Below the pieces are notes generated by a model that was not told where the DNA came from, did not search any database, and saw only the letters and a program-made list of their open reading frames with translations. Shown in pieces: positions 54,131-64,000 of a stretch of 64,000 nucleotides of DNA (position 1 is the first letter of the stretch; each line of letters begins with the position of its first letter). This DNA comes from Corella eumyota. Its lineage: Eukaryota > Chordata > Ascidiacea > Phlebobranchia > Corellidae. The stretch is taken from NCBI GenBank assembly GCA_963082875.1, contig OY720097.1:12346501-12410500 (forward strand), written 5' to 3'. A program made the translations under genes and the position numbers.

Positions 54131-57100
54131 TGTGTGTATGTTTGATAAATGATTTTCTTCTAAAATTAGCGGAATATTATTTTGTATATTGCCAAGGGAA
54201 TTTTATTAATATCAATTAATCAATCATTAATTTCTTTGGTATTTCATGTTAATTAAAAAAATCCCGTTATTTATGAAAAGTTAAACCCAGCCAGCAAGTA
54301 AAAACAAACTGGTAAAAATAGAAAGCACAACAAATAAATCACTAAACGGCTATTTACTAAAATTACGTACAGTAAACATTATGATCATAGTTATTTGCAT
54401 TTGTTTACTTGACTAGATTTTGGGTGATGTAATGTTTTTTGTTACATTTGCGCAGTAATCAAAATGATTTAGGAAACCCATTAAAAGTGAATCACTTGAT
54501 TGCTCCTATCTTGAAGGGCCGATTCATTAACATAATGTTAAAACATTCAGTAAACAAAATATGAATTTTAATATTGATTTGTTATATTATTTCAACCCAA
54601 GCAAGCTGTTTACTTGAACAGTATATTAGGTCTTTGTGTTGAAATGACGGTCACGTGCGCTAGGCGACTTTGCAGCCATGCGTAAACAAAGCATTTCGGC
54701 GCACACAGTCACCAGGGGACTTCCCGTTTTGAATAGTAATAAGGTTGCGCAACCGAATTTCATTGCGCCACGGTCAGACGGGAACTTCATGTTACGGGGA
54801 ATTTACTCCGTGCTTAAAATCGATGTAGTACCTCGAATAGCGCAACCTACAATAACAATTCGTAAACTATGTAAGAGCACCCTTTCCAGTGCCTTGTTTT
54901 TCATTAACGCCAACACTAACTCCAAGTTTTAAAATCAATATCATGTTAACTTTAAAATCGTAATGCAGCGCCAAGCATTCCACTTTGTTATGATCCTTTG
55001 CATTTACAAATTGGCAAACGCTAAGTCGTAAACATTAATTAAATTTAACCGATTTCAATTGATTCTGTAATATTCTAATGTTACAACAGTGCAAATGTGA
55101 ATAAAGCAATATTAGAGAAATCGATGGCCGAAAAGGGCGACGAAATGCTGATTCATCGGCTAAAATGAATCACGTGAATATTGTTTTCGCACGTTTTTTT
55201 TAACAAGTGTTGCACTATGAGTTTGATGTTCGCATAGAAATCAAAATCACCGTTTTATGGGGTAATTATGAAGTCATTTCGGCATAGACTGACTGGAAAA
55301 TTACGCCCGAGCACAGCAGGCATGCTTTGAAGTAGGTTTGGAAATTTTAACGTGGGTAGGAAGGCTTACAAAATCAACAATAATAGCGCAATAACGATAA
55401 GTTCGTGTTAAATTACAATTGTAATGTTTAGCAGGAAGTAGCGTCGAGTTTTAGAATTTAAAACTAATTAAAACGTTGCCAATCCGATCAGGATATCTGA
55501 GGTATAGTTTGTAGTGCTATTTCACGTCGCCGGTTTGCCTACTGACGTATAGCGTTCATGACTTGTTCAGCAAATAGCCTTATTTACTCTATTCAAAAAG
55601 CTTAGTTGTATCATCGTTACGAAGGATTTTATGTGGTCGATTGTATTTACTTGTAATTGCTTTTGCGAGCTACTTATTACTGTAAGTTAATGGCAAACAT
55701 TAAAGAACATTTTTTGTTTTTAATCTCTATGTATTTAAATGTTATCATATATACAGTGTAATTAGCGGCATATTACACCTCATTTAGACTAGACAGAATT
55801 ATTATTAATATTACCTAATGTTTTAGTAAAGTTAAATGCAAATATTTAGTGTATTGTTTTTTCAAAATGCTGTAATTTCCATGATTTTTGTATTATTGGT
55901 AAATGAAAACGTGAGCCTTGCTAAAAGCAAGTTAATCGTGACTGGAATGTACGTTTAATTAGTTATGTGCTTTATGTGTTATACATTGTTTCCTAACTAC
56001 ATAAGCACTATTACGTTCAAATAGATAAATATAATATAATTATAACTGATATCATAAGACTATATTACGCCACGTGTGTTAATCATTGTGAATTATAGAG
56101 CAGGTATGACGCGAATTCAACAGAAGGTTATTTTTATTATAATGCAATCTGCATGCACTTATCCATTGTCCGTATTCACCAGTGCTTTTATAAAACTTAG
56201 CAAAGTTATATTCAAGCCAGTAGTAACAATTTTAAAGATTTTCTTATTGTTTTTCGATTACCAATAAAAGTGACCTTAGGGTTTCTAAGTATTGTTTCGT
56301 TTAAGTGCATAAATTTAATTTTACAACATTAATCACACCGAAACCAAACTATTTTTGGAAAGATTCGTGGATTTCGATGCGCCTTAACAAAACAAGCAAA
56401 AATGAAACCTAGTTTTAATTAGCTAAGTATGTGGGCTTTATAGGTTGGTTTCTGTATTGTTTATACTACAAGAGAGAACTACGCCATCTAAATGTTACCG
56501 AACTATAGCCAGGCATTTAGTACAATCAAAAGTTAAGTACGGCGTTGCTGAAATTGTTTCAGCTTACTTAGGTGTCGACCTATAAAACTTAACAGCGAGT
56601 CTATACCAACTAACACACGCCGCGTTTTATTCGTTGTATGTTTGTGCTAGTCCCAATGACAGGAGGCTTGTAACACGACACCAGTTGCTAGGTTTAAAAT
56701 TAGAATCCGCACGCGAGGTCATTCCATTTAAGGCTTTTCTAGCGATACGACAAACGGGTGTCGACAAGGTAATATTGGAGCGAAAGTAGTTTCACCTAGC
56801 CTTTGTTTAGGCCTGGATACGACAAGTCAACATGCGCTCACTGTTCATAATATTGAACAGGTTAAAACCATTGCCACCTTTGTTTATACAGAATATATCT
56901 GGTGATGCTTAGACTTTTGTGTTTAAACCAATAACATTACATCAAGTTGTTACTTCATGTGACAACGGGTAAAATTTGTGGTTTATAGTGGAATATGTTG
57001 TTTTGTAATCTTGTTATTGCTATAGTTATAAAAGGTCCTATTGTAAACCTTGGTTAAAGTAATTTACATTTAATTTTCTTTATTTAAAACTGTTATCAAA

Positions 57101-57668
57101 TGCATTGATTGGGTTGTTAACGAAAAGTTCTCGATAATATTTGAACTAGAGCTAAGCGTCGAATGTTGCCATAGTAACGTGAAGAGTGTAGTGTGTACTT
57201 CAATCAGCAATCTGTAAAAATGTGGCGTACACGTTGCTCTATTTTTACACATGAAAAAATTCGAAATTTTTCAGGTTCATTTTAACTTTGAACTACTTGT
57301 TAGGTGTTTTTTAAACTTTTAACAACGATCAAAAAGACTTTACTAGGAACCTAGCGTCATTTCTCATTGCCATAACCTACGCAAATACGTCAACGAAGTC
57401 TCGAATGGGACTGCCGCGTGCGTGACCTTAAACGTAACTCTATAATGCAGCGTGCGTGTTCGACGACCTGTGGATTTTTTGCTACAGCGCTGACGTATTC
57501 ACCATTACGGAAATTTTAAGCTAGATTATTCAACCGATAGTTGCTTTTTAGGGGGGTTGTTTCTTATCGACATGGCTTACGTTCGTAAGCTGGATGATAA
57601 CATTAATTATTAATAAGCTTGCGTATATTGCGATTTTAAGTGTATTTCCTCTTCTACACCTCGCGTAT

Positions 57669-57921
57669 AGATAATAAACGTTTTGTAAAATATGTGAACG
57701 GTGTTGAGAGGTATAGGTAACAGAAAATTTACCGAGATAAAAAGCGACAAGAACTGCTACTCGACCTTCAGTCTAGGTTTTTAAACAAATTAGCAGTAGC
57801 TACTATACATTTCGCTCTGTTGCGAAGCGTATGGCTCGCCAATGTGCTATATACGCGTCCGCGGAAACGTTGCCAGATAAACCCATTGCTCTCTGTGCGC
57901 TCTCAAATCGTACACAGATAA
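57669..57921 (+). promoter_or_regulatory. Cluster of four AGATAA (GATA-type) sites
   Basis: AGATAA occurs at 57669-57674, 57735-57740, 57875-57880 and 57916-57921, all in the same orientation. GCGGAAACG (ETS-type GGAA core) is at 57861-57869. GATA plus ETS clusters are known early-embryo enhancers in tunicates. Here it is only a motif cluster. Confidence 0.3.
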
Positions 57922-60900
57922 GCATAGAGAAAAAGCTAGTGCCGATCGCAAAGAGAAAACGAGAGAATGAAGCTTGGTACGGCAGCAACGGTCGCATTTT
58001 TGCTTCACTCAATATAAACAAGGGTAGTTTTTAGCTTCATAGTTTGCAGTGTTTCTATTACAGAGCTAATGTAAACGTGGCAAATGCATTTTAATTAGAC
58101 TAATAAATGTTAGACTAAGTTGTATCTTGTGTATAGCGGTTTTTGGATTTGCATATAACTCGACAGGCTTTTGTTATTATTTACGAGGCTGTAAATTATG
58201 TTTTGTTTTCAAAAGCGCTGCAGCATATCTGTTATTGTGTACACACTAAGTTGCATGAAAATTGCAGTTAATTAATCCCATTTGTTGCCTTTTTAAATAG
58301 CTATATAGTTAAGAGCATTACCGCTTTCCGTCAACTGGATTTAAGCTGTTTTTTATATTTTGGCAAGCCCAATACTCTTGCAATAATCCGGCATTTAATC
58401 GCACGCATAATGAGATTGTTTTTTGTTTAAATGCACGCACCATGTTTTTTTTATTAAACTAATATATACATAGGAAGGGACGCAGGCCTTTGCAATTACC
58501 TTATCCGGCGAATTAAGCAAAATTAATGACGCTATCTTTTGAATAATGATCTAAGTATTAACTGGACGTATCCAACAGAACACTTTGGAAGGCGTATGTC
58601 GATTGAATTCTTTTTTAAATCGCGCTTGTCAGTTTTATAAGGCTTGTGAATTGATTTAGCGGGTTAAACAAAACATTAGCTAGAATACAGGTGTCACGAG
58701 TTCCGATCTAACGTAAACCATTGCACAACATGGACTAATTAATTGCAAACAACTCGATGTGAAATGTCAGCAAAGTACATGTCACCATGTGTTTATGTTC
58801 GAAATATTATGCCATTCCTAAATAGCTGTTTTAGATCTACAATGTAGGATGTCCGTCGGACAATATGTCACGGATTTTATTGTGTTAACCATATTTTAAC
58901 GCTTGTTTACCGCCCTTTCAGCTTAGTTAGCCAAAATTTCTAGTCTGAACTGCTGGCAAAAAAATGGTAGATCCAAAATTCATTTCCAGTTGCGGCCTGA
59001 TAGTTATTTCCAGCTAACGATACGTTTTTATTAATGGGCCGTTCGTGTACAGTTCCGATGCGTAAATTGCGTGACGTCAGGTCAGTCTTTAATGCACACT
59101 AATTCTTAAAATGTGTATTTTAGAAAAGTTACGCATTACTGTAAAAGTAAATGCTTAAAAAGTTTTTGGAAAATGCCACATTGTAGGTTTGAAAAAGTTA
59201 GAAAAGAAGTTACTTCGTCCAGTTGCTTGTTGTTCATACTATATCAAATTATTTGAGAAGTAACTTGTGTTACAATATCTGCTTAATTTGTGACGTCAAA
59301 TTGTGAAGTAAGGGTTATTCGGGACGAGCGTCATAACTATACCGTGTGTGCCAGTTCAACACTGGAGTGACGACAGTTCAGTGACGTAGCAGCCTGAAAA
59401 TAATATAGGCCTAATCGAATAACAATCAGGTTCGAGTTGGTTTACCTAAGACGTATAACATATTTAATGTGAAAACATTTTAAAGGAATTAGCTAGTTAG
59501 CTAACGCTTGGTAAGATAATACAAGTTAACGTACTCTGAATGGGGTTATTTTTATAGCTTTACTGTAAGAACAGAAAGTAAGGAACTTTAATTGTCTAAC
59601 AATTGTAGTTGTTTATAGTTCAGAACAATTCGATTGGTTAAACACACAGTAAGTCAAAAATGTATACATATTTCTTGTTAGTGAGTTTGTAAATGTTAAG
59701 TGATTCATTTGTTTTGTTATTTTAATTACTCATTTAATTACCAAGGGTTTTTATTATAGGCATGTGATATTACAACGAATATTAGGCGATAGAATTGTTA
59801 AACTAAATTAGTTTATCAAATTAAGAATATTAAGCCAGTATTATTTATTTGGTTTTGTGTTTATTATAAAATTTTTAAATTACTTTTTAACTTGTAATAG
59901 TATACCTTAATATTTAATATTATGTCAGTCTAGTTTTCTTGAACATTTATTGTCTTTAGACACATTACTAAACTCGTAAAAATATTATTAGTTTGGTATA
60001 CCCACATTAAAACTTTTAATTTATTGAGTCTGGCTTTAAAGTTTATATATTATTTTCAACGTGATGAATTATTATTTGAGTTTTTGTAAAATAGTAATAA
60101 AACGTGACCTAGGATTGCAGTTTTAATAACCTATAAAAATATTAAAAAGTCTAAAATATCGTTATTTGGCGCCACATTATTATTTAGCACCAAAAAATAT
60201 TAAACTTCTAAAGTTACTTTATTATATTCAAACAAGTAGGCATTAACGTTATTAAAGTTTTAATTGTGAAAATTTACCAGCGCTATATTTGGCTATTCTT
60301 ATTCAAAAGGAACACGTAACTGATTTCATTGTCACTTTGTCAACGATTCTGTTGGCTGCAGTCTTTATATGGCAGCTGCGAATTCTTATGTATTAAAAAC
60401 GTTGCATTCTTAATCGATAAGAAGGCTTGGCCTCATTTGGAAATTGTTGCTTCGCCCTTAGCACAAAGTAATTCCAGTTGTTGTTGTATTTGGCTTGAGA
60501 TCTTTGACAAAAAGTCGATGTAACTGCATTTAAATAAGGTCGTTTAAAAGTATTGACCCATAGTGATACAATATACATGAATTAGCAGCGGGCGTATTCT
60601 CAAACCACATATGTGCCGGTATCGTGCGGTTATAACAAAGACAAAATCTCGGAAATTTTGAACCAACCGAGCGAGTATATTATTGTGTGGTATGTTGCGG
60701 AGGTGCTACTTTTATCGTAGTTCCGCTAAGTTGACTTGTGTGCCGCGCTGTTGTGTGAGACTTTGTACAAACACGCGCTCTCTTATGTCTTCTACCCTAT
60801 AACCACCGTGCTTGACAGACAGTTTAATTGCCTGTTCAAAGTCTCATCCTTATTGAGTCGTAGAAGTTATAAACGCAGCTGCGCACGAAACGAAACTCTT

Positions 60901-63359
60901 ATGAATTGAGAAAAATATACTGTTCCATTTAAACTGTGTGTATAGCAAAATCTGAGAACTGTTTTTAAAACCTAAAATACGCGATACGCGGAAATATATT
61001 GTGTTTTTGTTACCGATTAGCCATAAATTGTTCCTTTAATTTTTGTTGTAAAAACTGTAAATCTAAATATAGTTTGTTAATGATTAGCTTATGTGCGAAG
61101 GGAGTGTCGCTAAATTTGCATGTAATAGTAAACTGATTGGGCTGTTCCCTTTTCGAAACATATATAGGCTTATTTAGGTCACGCCAAGACTCGATAACTT
61201 TCTAAAGTAATAACAAGTTGTTGTGAGGTATGTTAAGGCATCGATCTTCAAGTAAAGCAGGCGACCTGGTGGCTCTTTCTGTGGCGGAAACCCGGCCCTT
61301 AGACAAAGAGAGTGCGCGCGGTCCCTTAATGTTTATCATCTCGCTTACACCAGAAATTCCATTTCTGACTGGCCGTGTAGTCTTTTCTTTTCGGTGTGTA
61401 TGTATATGTGTTGGATACGTCTGCATTTTGCCAGCGTCTGTAAGCGATTACTTCTCGGATTCGGCGCCGCCGACCCGTCGTCCTTAAACGAATAGAAAAA
61501 AACGAGTCGACCGCATTTTGCCTATAGATAAGCCGACCGCGAGTGTTAAAACTTCGCCTTAATCGACGATTATTCGCTCGATTTGATACCTGTGTGAATT
61601 TGCTGATTGCCAAGTTTAAGAGTAAAAGTTTTTTTTGCAAGATATGTATGATGGTTTTGCTGAAAAACCTAGGTTTTGGTCTTATGTAAGCAGCTACTTT
61701 ATGTGCAGTGGGTGGGAAACGTGTTCATCATAAATAACAACATTTTTATGAATCAACATGCCTGTTTAAATAAAACCTCATAACAAACCAGCGAGGCTAA
61801 AAACATGTTTTTAACATCTCATTTTGTCATTGATTTGAATTTTTTTTCAATTGGCCACAAAACAAAAAACTATTTTTTAATGTTTGCTTTGCAGCGCCGT
61901 GTGCTGAATTGTGCAATTCGTCTCCTTGTTTATCACTTTTGAATTGCGCAGGGAGATGGCATTACAGCTAGATACAGTGAGGTACGTGATGTTTACCATT
62001 TCCAAATCGCATTTAAAAACATGTGTTAACTGTTTATGTGTCCCGCCCTTACCTGACCCTATCTGCAGGGAATATTTTTACCTAGGTTCTTAAAAGTTGT
62101 TCCCCCACAAATTTTCCCCGCATAAAATTACGTCATCCGAAACTTTCCCATGTGTACCTTTTGACGATACACTATTTCGATATTTTATTATTTCCGCAGC
62201 GCAATACCCGATTCAGGCACTGATACAAAACCGATCGTCAATTTCCATACAGAATGCTTTGAGTAATGCCTACGCAAATGTATCAGATTTCAAGCAACCG
62301 TTGTCTTTATTACGCCGTGCTAATAACGAGTTGTCAGTTTATTATATCGTGCCTTGTGAGGGTAGAGTACAGTAGGAAGGCAGGCGTAAATATATAGGTG
62401 CTAAAATATTGATGACGGTGTGTGTTTAACGACTAAGTGACAGGCGAAGTGATGTTTTCTCAATAAAAAATTGATCGTCTCATATTGGCATGTGTTCTAT
62501 ATCGAGTATAATTTTTCCTGCGTGCTTTAAAACAGCGTCTCTGGTTCCACTTGTTAGGACGCTAATAAATTGCTGATTATTCGTAGCAAAGTGAATGTAA
62601 AGTGATTATCATACAGAGAAAGAGGCCCTTACGAAGCCCTCTTTGAAAACATGTTTACGCGAGAGTTGAATATGGTGGGCGATATACAATTCTGACGTTG
62701 AGAATTAGCTCTGTTTTTCGGCTGGTGTACTAGGAAGCGTGGTGCAAACCACGTCCCGAGATAACTTGTTTTGTCAAGGCGAAAATTTTGGTAAATAAAT
62801 CATTCGATCGGCTTACGCTGCATGTTATTTGGCGGAGAATTTCCCTGTTAAATTCCAATAAAGAAAGACATTTGCCGGGTTTTGCGAATAATGTGTTGTT
62901 GTAAACAAAACTAAAAACGCGAATCATAAAGCTAGTACATGACCTATTACCATAAACCAGTCTTGGCAGTTTATTTAGGTCTAAATGCCGTCATTGCTAC
63001 CTTTAACTAGACAACTCGGAACTTTGATTTTTTGTGTACCCTTTGTTGTTGTAATGTTGCGGCAAGATCAGTGTGGTGATTGGTGTAATAAACTCGTTTG
63101 CCTAAGTCATTAATACAACAGTTTCGACATAGTTTAAAGTTTTGTGTCAGCTGTGGAATTTAGTTAGTAAGTCGACTTATTACAGGGTCATTTAACTTTT
63201 AAATGTTGATTTGTCCAAACGTGTTAACGTGTTTCTTGTATTTTAATTTTTATATATATGGAATTATAAGATTCTCGGATGTCGTAAATAATTATTTGTT
63301 TTCGTGATTCGGCTCGACCGTCACTTAATATGTCATCAAGTTACTGTTAAAAATAAAAA

Positions 63360-63830
63360 CAATTTACCGCAAAGGTTACGCAAGCGAAGGTGGCATTAAG
63401 TTTGCAGCTTCAAATCTCGCTTGACCCCAACGTACAAAAGACGGCGGTGTGTTGAAACGCGTCGACGGGCACTCGCTAATTACTCGCCGCTTCAGTTCGC
63501 CAAATTGGCTCGATCGCGTGAAAAGTCGCGGACGTAATTCCCAGCAGCGAGCTCATTGTCGAAGGGGGAAGACCGCAGCCGAGTTGGCAAAACTAGCGAA
63601 AAGAGCGACAACTGGTCAAAGTAGGCAGGGAGAAAGCTGTAGAGCAGCAGGATTCTCGATCGGTTTCTAATTCGCTGTAGCCTCGTTTAGAAATGCGATA
63701 CTACACAGAACTACGCGCCGCACTTTTTTCTCTTTCGTCTCGCGTGCGGATTAGAACGGCAACGCGCTCATAAAATCGGAGCATATCGTCAGTCTGAATG
63801 TAGCAGAAGGTCGTGTCAAGTCGAATATGT
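63360..63830. promoter_or_regulatory. CpG-rich block near right edge
   Basis: About 470 bases with many CpG, rising sharply above the AT-rich surroundings. It may be the promoter or 5' UTR of a gene beyond the window. The open frame at 63449-63670 is not convincing as protein (no ATG; compositionally biased). Confidence 0.35.
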
Positions 63831-64000
63831 ATTCAGCTTTAATGCGGCGTGATTTAATCATTAAATAATTCTGATAAAAAAGTTAGACAAAATCAGAGGC
63901 AGACGTTATTTGCATGTAGATTTTTATTAACTATATTATTTAAATTAACTTTGTTTATTTAGTAAACGTCTAGATTTTGTTAAACAGTAGCGCATTAATG

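Larger units (their letters stand above)
54131..64000. other. Gene-free 9.9-kb region with CpG-richer blocks
   Basis: I find no supported exon, RNA gene or transposon in this stretch. Base composition is less AT-biased than the gene-rich left part. Blocks with more CpG lie at about 57800-58000, 60600-60900, 61200-61600 and 63360-63830. In a compact genome this size of gap suggests either an upstream regulatory domain of a gene to the right or long introns/UTRs of that gene. Confidence 0.45.

Noticed and set aside
57803-58034. Overlapping open frames on both strands in a CpG-richer block
   Set aside because: No ATG-led conserved protein; the openness follows from base composition.
61202-61640. 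Three overlapping open frames
   Set aside because: Compositional; no family, and frames on both strands overlap each other.
63449-63670. 73-codon open frame near the right edge
   Set aside because: It has a TTG/GTG-type opening rather than ATG and Arg/Ser/Ala-rich composition from CpG-rich DNA.

Overview
The window is AT-rich animal nuclear DNA with many short introns and closely packed genes on both strands. The gene set (mos, synaptotagmin-15, ELOVL6, SEC31, PDZ/ZM protein, peptide-type GPCR) and the compact layout suggest an invertebrate chordate, most likely a tunicate such as Ciona. The species is inferred from gene style, not from a marker sequence.

Layout, left to right: (1) 40-2842 (+), the mos kinase gene, whose first exon lies off the left edge. 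(2) 4033-5696 (-), an alpha-1,3-fucosyltransferase of family GT10. (3) 6966-8207 (+), a divergent FAM92/CIBAR-like BAR-domain protein. (4) 8463-11626 (-), a PDZ plus ZM-motif protein of the ALP/PDLIM group that lacks LIM domains and has an alternative terminal exon. (5) 13622-20618 (+), synaptotagmin-15, with a tRNA-derived SINE in its first intron. (6) 21303-22877 (-), a rhodopsin-class peptide-type GPCR. (7) about 23688-26409, a PIF/Harbinger DNA transposon with a transposase and a Myb/SANT-like partner, both nearly intact. (8) 26924-29470 (-), ELOVL6-type fatty acid elongase. (9) 30442-32249 (-), a four-pass claudin/clarin-like protein whose start codon overlaps the stop of a 40-codon upstream ORF. 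(10) 33097-53145 (+), a 30-exon SEC31 gene. Its intron 9 holds a probable 1.6-kb non-autonomous DNA transposon, and intron 13 holds a complete antisense gene (40509-44341, -) for a lysine-rich protein with a likely CS/p23-like domain. (11) 53146-64000, almost 11 kb with the SEC31 3' UTR and then no gene I can support, but with several CpG-richer blocks that look regulatory.

Genes are mostly arranged as convergent or divergent neighbours: mos/FUT, CIBAR-like/PDLIM and SYT15/GPCR converge; FUT/CIBAR-like, PDLIM/SYT15 and tetraspan/SEC31 diverge and may share promoter regions. There is no obvious single pathway. SEC31 (COPII coat), the Golgi fucosyltransferase, ELOVL6 (ER) and SYT15 all act in the secretory/membrane system, but that is probably coincidence. 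The most unusual items are the element with seven copies of a 14-bp motif in SEC31 intron 9, the ATGA-overlapping upstream ORF, the nested antisense gene, the duplicated 3' splice site in SEC31, and two GC-AG introns in mos.
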